Part shown: in pieces, positions 1 to 15,200 of the stretch | How the letters are laid out: every line of letters begins with the position of its first letter | Position numbering within the stretch: the stretch's first letter is position 1 | Source: Owenia fusiformis | Taxonomy: Eukaryota; Annelida; Polychaeta; Sabellida; Oweniidae | Length of the DNA: 64,000 bases | Assembly: GCA_903813345.2 (NCBI GenBank) | Contig: CAIIXF020000001.1 | Location: 1,052,001 to 1,116,000, forward strand | Direction of reading: 5' to 3' | Notes under the pieces: generated by a model | Database searches by the model: none | Told to the model about the DNA's origin: nothing | Seen by the model: the letters and a program-made list of their open reading frames with translations, nothing else | Program-made: the position numbers and the translations under genes

Positions 1-65
1 CAACTTGTGATACCCCACCAATGCCATATGGTACTTCCCTCAAATTTTTATTAAAGAAGACTTAC

Positions 66-3000
66 CAAATCAGTCCTGTGGTGCTTCTGTGCAAACTCTA
101 GCACTCCAGTGGCGGCTTCTGGCTGCTGAAGCTTGTTGTTAATACTGCAAAGAATTGTTAAAATTCTTAGTAAATTACACATTAGGTAACAAATATGAGA
201 AACTTTAATCTATACTGTATATTATATCTACACCTGGGCTAAGTAGCTATTGGAAAAGTCTACAGGTTAGATTGCTACCAAAGAATACCTTATTAGGGAC
301 TCCAGAATCTGTGTGGTTGGTCCTTTGTGGAACTCTTCTTCCTTGTAATGCAGGGCTTTTGCATAAGCTCGACATTTCATTGCACGTTCACCTAGCAGAG
401 GGGAATCTAATGGTAGAGGTCCCTGAAAAAATAATCAATTTAATAAGAAACAGTGTGAAAACTTATATTATTTTGGGAATTTCAAAAGAAAGCAGAAAAT
501 CGATATTATTGAAAATAACCAGTGTGTATTTTCTTATAATCTTGATTTGAAAAATACTGTATGCATGATTATTCAAAGACCAGCTAACTGGCATGAACAT
601 TGGAGCTAAGTGTTATTATTGCAGCTCATGGTAAGGTGCCTTAGATGGAGCTAAGTAATGCTTGTTGAACAAGTCTAGGGACAGACACATATGATAAATC
701 TATTTACTTGAGACTTTTACACCCAAAGTTGTCCAGCATGACCTGCCTTAATCCATGAACTGTACTGTACCTTATCACAATGTTCCATGAACTCAGCCAA
801 GTTCAGCAGGGTCTGTGTGATCTCTGGTATGTCCTGTGATGTCAGGGCTTGCTCCAGACTTGTAATCAACTCATCCTGTTGATGTTCACTCAGCTCTGTC
901 CAACATGACACAAACGCAGCATTGAACAGGTCCCTAACAAATGGGAATTTAGAACTTTGGTAAAATCTGTCTAATCCTAATATCACTCTGATTGACAAAG
1001 AGTTCAGAATAGCAGGTTCTCATATTTTAAGGTTTCTTTCACAAGGAAACTAATGGGAGATTAAAAATTTACTTCTGTTGGAGAATAAGTCACCATATGT
1101 TCATAGTAAAAAAGTGTTCAGATATACTTGTTTTACAATACAATGGTTTGTAATAAAGATTGTTTAACAATACCAGATAGCAATTATCTGATGCGAGAGT
1201 GCCGTTTAAGTGTGGTGTATAATAATAACAAATATCTACCTAGCTAGAGGATTGTATGTCTGTGCAAGTGCCCAACATGATCGTAGAGCTGGGGAAGGGG
1301 ACTCCTTCAACAGTTCAATACTCAGTCTTTTCAACCATTCAGTCCAGTCATCCTTGGACACACGTCGTGTCACCAACCATGCCTGAAATACGGGAATATT
1401 CAAAGAGTTGTCAATAGAAATAATGATTTTCATTATCTGAAACATCAAAGTTAAAAGGCAATGTATACAAATCAGCACACAAAAATGTAATGCACAAGGA
1501 TAATTGTCTGATGTACATCTAACAACTATTTGATTCAGAAATAGGCCAGCTCGAGCCACCCTTAGCCAAATTCTTTTGAAAATCAAAGTAAACAAATGAT
1601 TTGGGCCACTTTTAAAATCCCCTTGGCGAAAACTGACTACAGGCCTGTGATTGTTGTTAATGTTCCAGTCTTACCCTCTGTAGATTTGCAGAGCTGACAT
1701 GTAGTTTCTTAATTGTTGTATTTTCTTGTGTGTCCTGGCCTGCATCAGCCATACGTGGTTTCCTGGTTCTCTGTTTATGTAACAACGGCTCATCTTCCTC
1801 TGCTATTGTGCTACCCTAAAGTGGAATATACTAAGCTTAGGTCAAGGACAAACAGCTGTATTCATCCATGGCCCACCCCATAAAATTAAAGAAAATTCCA
1901 ATTCTCATTTTAAAACTTTTAAGGATAATTTCTCACAATTTTTAAAAAAGTTCATTATACATCATACAGTCAGTTTTAGATAAAGGGTTTACCTTGAAAG
2001 AAATATGTGTACAGTATATTTCCCTAGGAATAAACCCTGCATCCAAACCCCCCCCCTCCCCCCCAGTACATAAACCTTTACTTCCTTAGAATGGAATAAA
2101 GCAAACCTTGATGACTCTACACAGCAATATTTCATATTTCTGGTGTACGATGCGGTGTTTTGCCGTAACTTTATTCACCATTGGAATGAATGTCTGGTAC
2201 CGCCTTCCCATCTGAACAACCAATGAGGACAGTGCATCCATAGCGCTAGTACGTAGCTCAGGACAACTATCAAGCACTCTAACTATTGGATGAATGATTC
2301 GTGATGCAAAGTCTGTCAGGTCTAAACTGTCTGTTAGATGATCTATAGTCTCTAAGGCACATCTGGAAATGTTTAAAACGAAAACAATAATGTTTTTAAA
2401 ATCCCATATTTTGCGATTTTAAAAAATTTTGTGATTCACTGATGTTGCCCTGTGTTTTTATACACAAAAATAATCCCTTAATAAATTTTCCATTACAAAC
2501 ATATTAAACTGACAACAAATAACGAGCTAGCACATACTGCATTTGCTAAAATCAGGAATAGAACTGATGCTTTAAGTAGATGATTCAAGTTAGCAGTTAA
2601 TATATGTAGCAATATCGATCTAGTTTTTAAATACATTTACATAATACCATTACACAAACCAAAACAACTTACTTTCGCACTGATACAGGGACATCTGGAG
2701 TATCAAATAATTTGACAATAGGTGGCAGTAAAAGATGAAGATAGTCATCCAAGTTTGCACCAAATAACTGCAGTGCATTCAAAAGCTGAAATAAAATATA
2801 TGATGTTTATTAATTCAAATTCTTAGTACAATGCTCAAGTGCACCTAGATTACACTTCAAAATGTAGTGATTACAATACACAATTTTTGATTAGGTTGAA
2901 AGACTGAATTGGTCTGCCGTAAGTTTATACTTTCTCTATTCACTCCCAAACTTGCATCTGGCATGTCTAACACAAAAATCAGATTTCTCCAAACTGAGTT

Positions 3001-3239
3001 AGCTCTCCAAAAGAAGGAGTTACCTATTCATGAAGTAAATACAGTGATATTTTCAAACTTTTTTTGATTACCTTTGTAGTAACTAGGCGCATATGACTGT
3101 TGTCATGCATGAAGACTCGGAGTATCTGTGGCACAATCTGGGGAAGATATATCTTAAATTCTGTTCCCAAGGCAACAACTATCTGCTCCACTAACAAGAT
3201 TATAGTGTTCTGCATTGGACTGTTCAGAGTCCAGTAATC
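66..3239 (-). CDS. MTOR: mTOR exons 20-27 (end of HEAT solenoid, approach to FAT)
   Basis: Exons: 3239-3072, 2785-2673, 2362-2107, 1815-1675, 1382-1240, 933-771, 422-289, 144-66. They encode [54 protein letters not shown], a basic, poorly conserved linker ([12 protein letters not shown]), [35 protein letters not shown] and [19 protein letters not shown]. The last exon ends in phase 0 at position 66 with a GTAAGTC donor, so the gene continues past the left edge. The final residues correspond to the start of the FAT domain in vertebrate mTOR. Positions 1-65 are intron. Confidence 0.94.
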
Positions 3240-6200
3240 CTAGAAAACAAGATTTTACCAATACATTTTAGAATTTCACACAATTTAATTTTCAAAACAA
3301 GGACATAAACATGCAAAACAAGTCTCCATCATGAAAATGCGTAGACAATGTTTTTACAGAGAAGATTTTAGGACAGAAAATCCAAAATGGCTGCCTTAAC
3401 ATTGACCCAGAATGCCCAAAAACTAATTAGTTTGAGATTACAAAGAATCATCCCTGAAAAATTCATATTGATCCATCAAAGAGTATGCCTAAATCACATA
3501 GACAAGATTTTACAATGGAAGCTTCAAAAATGGCTGAAGATCAAAAAGCAGATTTTTTTACTATTTTTTTCTTTTTACAAAAATTATCACATTTAATTAC
3601 TGTTAACAGTAACAAGGGTTTTCATACAGGACACCTGAAATTATTTTATAGTTTAATTAGGAAAAATTCAAAAGCATCTTATGAATTTGATAATGTTTGC
3701 AGACAACAATTTTAGCATTTGACTTCAAAATGGTTGACATCGAGTCAAAGATAGTACCGCATCTGTGAGTACTCAAAGTTATCTCTGTGAATTTTAAGGT
3801 GACTATTTCGAATATTAAAGCATATATCATCAGTTGTGTGAAAGTATAAACTAGTACATGGAGTATTGTGCTTGAACAGAATGCCAGCCTGAAATAAGAA
3901 CCAACTGATGCGTTGGCCACAAAAACTAGTCACAAAAATGGTAACTATAACAATATGTCTAAATGTGTTATTGATGACCAAGTATTTAAACAATGACAAT
4001 TTTTCTTCCGCTGCCAAAATTTATCATACTGCAACTTTCATTTGCTAGGATTACATAAGTGTCCAATTCATAGATAATTAAAAAATTATAAAAATCATGA
4101 TATTATGATTATTCTTTCTTTTTTGATACCAAGGAGATAGTTATTTCACAAAAATTGTATTTATTATGAGTAATTATAACATACCTATGATGATGCATAG
4201 TGCAAAGTGTACACAAGACAGCGGGCCAATATAAGTTGTGAAAAGCCCGCAGGTGCTGACATCATAACCAATCAATCGAAGATAAAACTGCGCGAGCAAT
4301 TTTTCTAAACTCATTTCAATAGTTTTCAAACCATTTGTTTGTCAATTCTATTAGAAAACGGTACTCTCTGACCAGTCTACATCATCATAGGTATGTTATA
4401 AATCGTTTATGTCACTATCGTGGCACATATGCCCTCGGTTTTCAGAGATCAATGTCCCTCCCAAGGTCGGGCCATATATCACTGAGACCTCGGGCATATA
4501 TGCCACGATAGTGACATAACCTCTAATTATGGTGGCAATTTGTAAAACTGGCGGCTATTTTTAAAATTGGGTCTTGAGCAGAACTTCCATGGTGCATATA
4601 CATGTACAAATATTAGATAACAACAATGCCAAAGTGTAGCAAATCCCATCAAACAGCCATGGCTGCCACTTCTAAAAAATCCTTCTACCACTTTTTCAGA
4701 TATGGCAAAAATTGTAAAATAGCATAAAGTCCACCATTTTTCAAGATGGCTGTCATGTGTTTCTCAAATGTCTACATATCGAGCTTCATTATGTCCTATA
4801 TAACTTTGTTACATTTAAACATATTGCTATTTCAGTTTTATATATATGTTTTCAAACGAGCAGCGATTTTGATAATCAGCTAATTAAACAGAACTTCTAA
4901 ACCCATAGGGCATATGTGTACAAATATGAATAAAATCAGGCCACAGGTATTTGAGTTATTGCCCGGATAGACAAACTAACTGACGAATGTATTGACGTAC
5001 GTACGCCATCCTGTTTTGTGATAGAAAACAGTGAACATTTTGTTAATGATAATTCTTCTGCAATGTTAAACAGACATGTGAATGTGAGGGCTGTTTGTAA
5101 TAAAATTACACAAAATTAGCTTCATAAAAGGGGCACTGATATTTTGACCAATTTTTTTTTTTTATTAATATATTGCAATCACTTTTAGATCAGTGGCACA
5201 TAGTTAAAAAACTAGTGCAGCAGTTAAAACATACAATACATGTGTACAAGTACAATTCTAAAGCAGAGCTAAAAACATTTGCGCAATAAGACATAAAAAC
5301 AAAACTAAAACATTTGCAATACATTAACTTGTTGGTGCTACATATATGTTTTTGATAAAATACTTTGAGCATGCATCAAAAATATAACCTTGTTCTTGAC
5401 CCAAGATAGCATAGGCCGCATCCCCAAGCACCCATTCTAAACCATTATTGGGAATACATGTCTTAAAATAATTATAAATGTGTTGAAGTCTATTCTCAAT
5501 GCTATTATAAAATATAAACCTTTCCTCTTTAAACTGGCAGGAGTTTCTTTACAGCTCATATTACAAAACGAACACATTCCATCACTTATACCCCATCTCT
5601 CAAGATCAATGGCGAGACCAAAGCATCCTGATCTGGCCTTGAATTTAAGTTTTTGAGCATAGAAGTCAAAATCAGTTTTAAGGTATTTTTCCATAAGTGT
5701 GTTTCTTTTAATATTACTATATACTGTAATTGACTTTTTCTGGTTTATCGAGTCAAAAAATGTATTGCGTAATAAATCATTAGATATTTTCAAATATGAC
5801 GAGTACCAATCTGTGTCCTCTCTGTATATTACATCGTCTAAACCATGGTTGGTCAAAATATCTTTAATGCTAGAAAAATAAGACCAGGTGGCTGTATTTC
5901 CCTTTTTAAAGTCCTCAAACATATAATTGAAAATATTCTTGTGGAGCCCTGCTTTAAGAGAGCTCTTTAAGTAGATAAAATAGTCAATTTTTCTTTTTTC
6001 TATAACATTACATATAGGCCTCCATCCCAAGTCACCGAACAGGGCCTCCTTAGCAGGATTACACTTGAGTTGTAATAGCGATTTTCCTATCTTATATTGA
6101 AAGGTAGCTAGTGTTTTACAATTTGATTTGTTCAATACGAAGGTACTACAACCATGCAAAATTGCAGGTACAAACATTGAATTATATATAGTATCACCAA

Positions 6201-9200
6201 AGCTTATGCGCTTTGCATTACAGTGTTTACTCAGAGTTGAACACAACATGCCTTGCATGCGTTTAGCTTTTGGCTTAAGGAAGGCATCTATGTGATAGGT
6301 GTCCTTTAATGTCCTATCAAAGTAGAACCCCAGATATTTATAGTTTTGAACTTCAGTTAGTTGAAGATCACCAAGATGCCAAATTTTTTCTTTATTGATG
6401 CGCTTACCTATCACCATTACTTTTGACTTTTTTTGGGCTATATTTAACGCCCCATTTTAGTGAAAATTTATTTGCAATTTGTAACATTTTGTTCAATTCC
6501 CCTTCAGATTCTGCCATAAGGACGATATCATCTGCAAAAAGCAGAGCAGGGACATTTCCATTATTAAAAGGTATTCCTGTGTTTTCTGAATGTAGCATCT
6601 CAATTAATTCTGTCATTATGAAGGAAAAAAGCATAGGGGATAAACAGCAGCCCTGTTTCAGGCCTGTGGGAGCACTATACTATCACTCTCAGGGTTGTTA
6701 CCTGTGATTGGAGTGTCATTTTCAAAATTTAGATTTTTCATAAGTTCATTATCAAAATTATCACCATTTGACTTTCCAAATAAGACCTTATTTTTGACAT
6801 CTTTATAGGATTCACGGAGCAGTCTCCAAGTTTTACCCTGGATACCTTTTTCCCAGAGTTTCATGAAAAGAAGATCTCTATCGATAACATCAAAAGCTTA
6901 AGTCATATCAAGAAAAGCCAAAAAGGTCTTTTTGCGTTTATTTTTACGAATACTACAGAGACCTTTTAGGGCAAATATGTGATTCTCTAAACGTAGATTA
7001 CTGCGAAACGCACCCTGGAGATCACCAAATAAGTTCTTTTCTTCACAGAAAAACATTATTTTGCGCTCAAGAAGGGCAGTAAACAACTTAATATATAAAC
7101 ATTCGAGTTTATAGTAATTCCACGATAGTTATTAAGGTCCTCCGTATCGCCATTCTTATGCAATAGTTTCAAGAGCCCATATTTGCACCCTTGGTATACG
7201 CAGCTAACGAAAATTGACCGGTACGGGTCAAAAGCTGGACCGGTACGAGTTAAAGTCCCCGTCTAAAGTTTGAAAATAATTTTTTATCATTCATTTACTA
7301 TTTGTCAGGACTTAAAAAGTGATTTTAGAGATTTTTGAACAAAAAAAAATTTTTGAAAAAAAAGTTGTGAGCATTTCATTTTTCAAATATTCAAATTTCC
7401 CGCCATTTTTCAAAAAAAGTTGAAATTTCTTAATCATCAAATATTTTTTAATGCATTTCAAAAAAGATTATCTTTTTAACACCAATGCAAAGGTTAAACA
7501 AAGGACACACTATTTCAATAATAAAATGCCATATTTAATGGGCCACTTCAATGTTTTAACATATCAAAAATATTTTGAAACATTAGTGATGTCACTAAGG
7601 TACCAAAAACTTTTTGAAAAAAATTGAAATTTTTTTTTCGATGTCAATCTTTTCTAAATATGTTAGACTTTCATAAAAAACAATGTTGATTGTCTAAACA
7701 GGTTAAAAGGAAGAATAAATTATGTTTTAGATATCATTGTACCATTGGTTTCTATGAGAACTAAAATTTTGAAATGCATTTTTTTTAAAAATATTTTTTA
7801 ATGCATTTCAAAAAAGATTATCTTTTTAACACCAATGCAAAGGTTAAACAAAGGACACACTATTTCTATAATAAAATGCCATATTTAATGGGCCACTTCA
7901 ATGTTTTAACATATCAAAAATATTTTGAAACATTAGTGATGTCACTAAGGTACCAAAAACTTTTTGAAAAAAATTGAAATTTTTTTTTCGATGTCAATCT
8001 TTTCTAAATATGTTAGACTTTCATAAAAAACAATGTTGATTGTCTAACCAGGTTAAAAGGAAGAATAAATTATGTTTTAGATATCATTGTACCATTGGTT
8101 TCTATGAGAACTAAAATTTTGAAATGCATTTTTCCCAGAACCATTTTCATGCACTGATAAGTTCATTTCTCGCTTATTTATGAACCGATTTTCTTAATTT
8201 TTTCGGCAAAAAACATGGGAGGATGAATGCATGCATTGGTATGAATTCTGGCTAATTAGAAGATATGAGTGACCTCTAAAATTTGGTTTTAAATATATTC
8301 ACAAATTTTGGAACAAAAAGTCTATCAAAAACCACTTTTTTAAATTAAAAAAAAAAGTTTCACATATCACATTTTGATAACATTCGGTAAGACTACAATA
8401 TAAGCCAAAGTGGTTTAATTTATTTATTTATTTATTTATTTATTTAGAAAAAATGTATATACAATAATAATACATGACTAATACTGACACCAAATGGCAT
8501 ATAAAAGTATAATGTCAAGTATCAAAAAAAAGTATCACTAGCAAATATAAAAAATATATATATATAGTCTAACTAGTTTACAATGGTATATAGGTATATG
8601 AGTTTCATATATACAAGTATTTACATGATATAACATAGTACAATGCATACACTAAGCATGTATGTACGTTGTGTTTTTAAATGATGTGCCATGACTATTG
8701 TAATATACAATGCGTGGATAGTAAATAAAGATGTTTAATAAGACAGATTCTTTATAAGTAGCTTGACAAGAGGTCAGATTTGTAGGCCTTTTTAAAGGAG
8801 ATTATAGATTTTGACATTTTTGTGGAATTTTTAAGAGAATTCCATAGTGAAGGCCCATTACGTTTTATGGAAAATTTGTTCGCATGTTCAATATGGAAGT
8901 TGTCACATTGGCGGGTATTATAACTATGTGTATCACAGTTTATTTCGAAATTTGTATCGAGTAGAGAATTTAGTATTTGGTCACCATCTTTTATTTGGTA
9001 CATGAAAATTGCTGTATTCAGCTTATTTATATCATATATATTCAGAAGATTAAGTTCTTTGAATAATGAAGCTGTATGATCAAGGTATTTTTTTCCTAAA
9101 ACAATGCGAACAAATCGTTTTTGAATCATGTGAATTTTATTAAGATAAGATTTGTAGTTGTTACCCCAAATAATATTGCAGTAATTGAGTTGAGAGTGAA

Positions 9201-12200
9201 TAAGAGAGTAGTATATACTGAGCAAAGCACTTTTTGTTAAAAGATTATGGACTCCATACAAGACCCCAATGCACTGAGAAATCTTTTTTTCTAAGTTTTT
9301 GATATGCTCTTTGAAAGTTAAATTGGCATCAATAGCTATTCCTAAGAAAGATATAGTGATGTCTTGCTTGAGTTTGGTGTCATTTATTTTGAGAAAATGA
9401 TTGTTAGAAGTTTTACCTGGTCCAAAGAGAATCCATTTAGTTTTGTCAATGTTTAAAGAAAGTTTATTGGCATTGATCCAGTCACTGAGCTTTGAAAGTT
9501 CTTCATTTGCGGTGTCAAATAGAGTGGGTAAATCTTTGTGAGAGGCCAAGAGATTGGTATCATCAGCAAATAGTATGAATTCAAAGAAATCAGAGGATTT
9601 GTAGATGTCATTTATGTAAAGAAGAAATAAAATAGGACCAAGCACTGAACCTTGAGGGACACCATGAGATAATGAGGTTTGTTTCGATTTACAGCCATTA
9701 GAAATAACAGTCTGAAGACGTTGAGTTAAGTAACTTTGAAACCAAGAAAGGGTAACACCGCGCATTCCGTAGTGTGAGAGTTTATCTAATAATATATTAT
9801 GATCAATAGTGTCAAATGCTTTTGAGAAGTCTAATGATATCCCTAGTGAAGGAATTTTGCTTCCATTTGCACATCTTATCTTTTCAATAAAAGTTAGAAG
9901 TGGCATGTATGTAGACTTTTTCTTCTGGAAACCAAATTGGTTTTTATAAAGTATTTCAAATTTGTTTAGAAAGCTTACAAGGCGAGAGTGTACGCATCTC
10001 TCGAGTAATTTTGAAAATACGGATAACACTGAAATGGGCCTGTAATTTGAAAAGAGCTGAGTATCTCCCTTTTTGAAAATTGGTGTGACTTTTCCTACTT
10101 TTAATTGATTGGGAAATGTTCCAGTTGATAGTGAGAGATTGAAGATATATAGTAGTGGCCTGACGAGATAAGCACCAACAGATTTTATTATATCAGCCTT
10201 GAACCCATCAAGGCCTGGCGCGGCTGTATTTTTTAAGGCTGTTATTTCCGTTGATAGCTCGCTTTCTGTTATCGGGCTGAAAAATAAGGATGAAGAGACG
10301 TGTTTAATCTTCTTGAGATGCTCTTTAAAGGATGAATTAGATGTGGGGATTTTATCTGCCAATGATTTACCAATATTGGCAAAATAATTATTGAAACCAT
10401 TGGATATTTTTGAACTATCATTACTGAGGACCCCGTTAATAAGCATAGGGACAGTTGATGTTTTGTTGAACTTTGAGCGCCCCAACACTTGATTTATTAG
10501 TTGCCATGTTTTTTTCATGTTTCCACTCACCATTGCAAATTTGTTTTCAAAGTGCATTTGTTTGGCATATCTAATAATATGCTTGAGCTTATGACTGAAT
10601 GATTTGTAGATTTTCTTATTATGTTCATTGGGGTATTGGATGAATTTTTTGTATAAATTATTCTTACGTTTCGCTGATGTCAGTATTGCAGTTGAAAGCC
10701 ATGGGCGTGAGGGGTCAAAGTAATGTGAAGATTTGAATGTTTTTATAGGAAAACATTGATTGAATATGATTGAAAGTTCTTTATCAAAATTGGAATAAGC
10801 TTCATTTACATCGTTAGTATTTTCAATATTATGCCATATCATAGTTTTGACTTGTTCTTTGAAGCTTGATTTATTGGTGTTATTAAATTGCCTGAATGAA
10901 ACTGTGGACGTTTTAATTTTTTGGGCTTGCATTTCAGTAAGGGCGTATATTGGAAAGTGATCAGATATGTCTTCAAGAATAATACCTGCTCTAGAAATAC
11001 TTGGAGCATTTGTAAATATATTGTCAATTAGAGTCGCAGTGTTTCTGGTTATTCTGGTTGGTCTATAGATAAGTGGTATAAGGTTATGTGAGTAAAATAG
11101 ATTTAAAAAATCCTGAGTAGCATGGTTGCTTTCTGCTTTTAAAAGGTCACAATTAAAATCACCAAGAATATACACTGTTTTTTTTTCCTTTGAGATAGTA
11201 TCAAGAAGTGCTTGAAGATCAGTATTGAATTCCTCTTGATTAGTGTTAGGAGGTTTATATATAATTGAGATTAGGATGTTTTTATTTTTTGAGTTGGTAA
11301 GCTGGATGGTCAGGGATTCACATGAGTCGTGGTTGATCTGAAGATCATCACGTCTAACATATTCTACGGCTTTGTTGATGAAAAGGCCGACACCTCCTCC
11401 GGTTTTGATCTTTCTACTATTAAATTCAGAATTATAATTCATGAGAGTTGCTTGACATTCGGTATGGCTCTTCAGCCAAGTTTCAGTACATCCAATTATT
11501 GAGAATGATTTAGTTAAGAGACTGAGCATTGTTTCTAGTTTTTGTTGATTGGCAGAGAAACTACGAATATTCAAGTTTAGGAGACTAAGACCATTCTTAG
11601 GTGAAGAATTGAGAACTTCACTTAATTGATTGGGGGAGTGGTAGTTACAATGCTGTACAAGGTTATCAGTGATACCTCTGATTGATTCACTGCTGTTGTC
11701 AGCAGCATCGTTAAATGAAATTGGATCAAAGAGTAAATCTTCAAAAGTAGAAGCACTTGGACCATAAGGTGCTATAGATAGGAAATCGCTATCATGAACA
11801 TTATAAAATGGTAGAGTAGTACAATAGCATGGCGCATCATTCACTACGAGTGAAGAATAATTCATTTGCTTGATAATTTGGTTGATAAAAATAGAATATA
11901 ACAATGATAATAATGATAGATGTTAAAGTCTAATAATAAAATTCCTAGAAAATTGATAACGTAATGCCTATGATTGAAAGCAAATCAAGTATAGGCTGAT
12001 TGTAAAAAAAAAACTGGTTCCTGCAGGTGATTTCAGGAGTACTAGTAAATTACAAATGCACAGAACTTATTCTTTATATGGGGCCTTTAACGGTTTTATT
12101 TGAATTTAAAAAGCCATAACTTGCTCAATATTGACTTCCTCGTGTCTAATTTGAAATATATTGATGCCTCCCGATGCTTTTAAGTACCCCAATTTTTTAC

Positions 12201-15200
12201 AGATTTTTAAACGGACCAAAACTCTCTAAATGTGCATTTATGCTCTTTTCTCTCGAGAACGACTGTCTCATTTTCACGATAACTTTTATTTAGTACTTCT
12301 AACATATAAGATCTACTTTTCCCCATCAAGGTATGATGTAAATGACATGCTATTTACATCTTGTGAGTTTCAATGACGCACGTTTGATTTTATAAAAAAT
12401 GCCAAACTTTGTGACAAAGAATTTCATCCTGCTTGCAGCGAGAAGACGGACCGGTTCGGGGCAATCTGCTTGCAGCGAGAAGACGGACCGGTTCGGGGCA
12501 ATAGCTGATGAAATTCTTTGTCACAAAGTTTGGCATTTTTTATAAAGATTGATATGGGATTGAACATGTAATTCTTTAATTTTTTCCTGATCTTGCTGTT
12601 TTCGAGATATATAAAAATCCCACATTTCAGATACAATATTTGGATCGCTAGTTTTGGCGCGGGCCCAATATCTATAAAAGCGGCATGCCGTTTTGCGGTT
12701 CTGAATCAATTCTTCAATGTGAGACTGAAGTGCAATAAATGTTTCGTAATCAAATTAACTATTTCTCAAATGTTCGAGATGGCCTTTCATGAAATGTACT
12801 CATTGAAGGTTTGTTACTTTCTGAAAGATTATACATGTAGTATTACTGATTCAAGTTTAAACAAGGCACATGACGTGAACGAGATCACACCATCAAATAG
12901 GCAGACACTATGAACCAGGAAAACTGTTCTCCTATTATGTTAACAAATTTCAAGAACAAGAAAACAAGATGGCCGCCCAAAAGTTAATCAGCTCTAGTAC
13001 TTGATATCCTCTATCATTTGTGTAAATTTGAAGGAAATCCGATGAGCGGTTTTCCTGAAATGGCGATGACAAGATTTTTCGAAAAACCTTCAAAATGGCC
13101 ATCAGAAAACAAGATGGCCGCCCAAAAGTTAATCAGCTCTAGTACTCGATATCCTCTATCATGTGTGTAAATTTGAAGGAAATCCGATGAGCGGATTTTC
13201 TGAAATGGCGATGACAAGATTTTTCGAAAAATCTTCAAAATGGCTGCCAGAAAACAAGATGGCCGCCCAAAAGTTAATCAGCTCTAGTACTTGATATCCT
13301 CTATCATTTGTGTAAATTTGAAAGGAAATCCAATGAGCGGTTTTCCTGAAATGGCGATGACAAGATTTTTCGAAAAACCTTCAAAATGGCTGCCAGAAAA
13401 CAAGATGGCCACCCAATCTCTGCGAATTTGGAGAAAATCTGATGTGCAGTTTTCCTTAAACGGCGATGACAAAAAGCGGGACGATCACGATCACGACCAC
13501 GACCACGACCAGTATGACGACTATATCCCACCGATGGTGTGATAAAAATGAAAATAGTACCTTAATCAGCTCAAAGATGTCATCAAGGTAGTTCCTAACA
13601 TGATGCTTCACAATGCTTATGATGACCCCTAGCTGTTGGAACAGGAACTAAAAGTACATGTAAATATCGAACTTATGAATGATGTCAATATGTAAACAGT
13701 TGTGAATGAACAAACAGGCAGGTAGCCAGCTTTCAAAGACTGGGGGGGGGGGGTCGGGCATTCTTTAATATGTTCAGATTTAACAATTTTGGTCCAAAAT
13801 GTTGAAAAACTTACAGCTTCAGCTTAAAATGTTGTATCTTGATTCGAGGAAAGCAATAGATTCAAAATTTCATAACATTTGATATTGATTAAAATGAAGC
13901 CCAATGAACCTTCTAGTAAATGATTTCCTTTAAAGTTCAAATAAAGTTGTGTTTATATTTTGTAAAGCCATGCATTTATTAATTAAATTTACCTCTCTGA
14001 AGTTGGCATCTGACGTTCTGATAACATTAAGATAGGCAGGCATGACTTGTTGCAGATACGTGACACACTTAATGCCGAGGCTCTTGAAGATGAAAGTGAT
14101 GGCCTGGACAACCATGGTGTGGTGCTGGGAGAGGCTGGGGTCTCTGATGATCCTCATTAATGTAGATATGGCAATAGCTGGGTAGAACTCTTCCAATGTG
14201 GCAGTGCCCATGCTGACCAACATCTCACTGGTGCTGTACTCTTCTACAGTATAGAGAAATGAAGGAATGTGACTATCAACAAATGTTATTACAATGCTAT
14301 CAATATAGAACAGACTTCCAAAGGAAACTAGCTTGGGTCTTAGGTTTGATTCCTACACAGGTCATTGAATTTAGGATGCTCTCTTTCATGTCTGTATCTG
14401 ATTAATGTTTCACTACAGTTCCCTGGAGGTGCCGTTAGTTCCAGGTCCCTGGATGTACCCTTGGGTCTTTACATCAGCACCTCTCAAGGGTAGTAAATCC
14501 CACAGAACAAACGTCACTCATCAATTATCACAATGTGTATGTTTTATGGCACTATACAAAATGTTATAATAGAGCTATACATAAGACTGTATTCAACAAT
14601 AATTAACTGTGTGACTTGTGAAGTTTCATGATTTAGTCATACAAAAGAAATGTATCATTTAGCTTGTACTTTTACGATGCAATATACAGGGTGTCCCAAA
14701 TAAATGGTACACCCTGTAGACACATACCTGTTTCTCCCCCTTCCCCACTCCCAGGGTCTGACATGCTGAGAACAGCACCTGCATCTTCCTTGTTGATCAT
14801 GCCCTTGTTAATGTTGTGTTTATATGGGTCCAATGCCCCTAGGAGACCAAGCACTCTAATAGCCTGCAATATGAGATGTCACACATATTATAGGAATATC
14901 CTATGGTTTTGAAAAAAGATTATTTAAATCCATGAGTGGATATTGATATCTTCATGAGTTTTTTATCTTGAGAAGTTTAAAGCAGTCAAAACTGAATTTA
15001 ACAACCAGATGACAAATGATATTTATTAGACACCTATTTACCTCCCGTCTTATTCCAACAGCTTGTTCTGTCTTGAGGAAGTTGAGTAAGACCTCTAGTA
15101 GTGTCGGGTACTTCTTGTATGGCTCCACAACATACCCTGTGCTCTCTACTAGCTGACCGAGTGTCCACAGAGCCACCTATATATGCCCAACAGAGAATAA

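Noticed and set aside
13014-13542. Overlapping frames on both strands
   Set aside because: They fall in the 145-bp tandem repeat and a CACGAC microsatellite and share no homology with known proteins.
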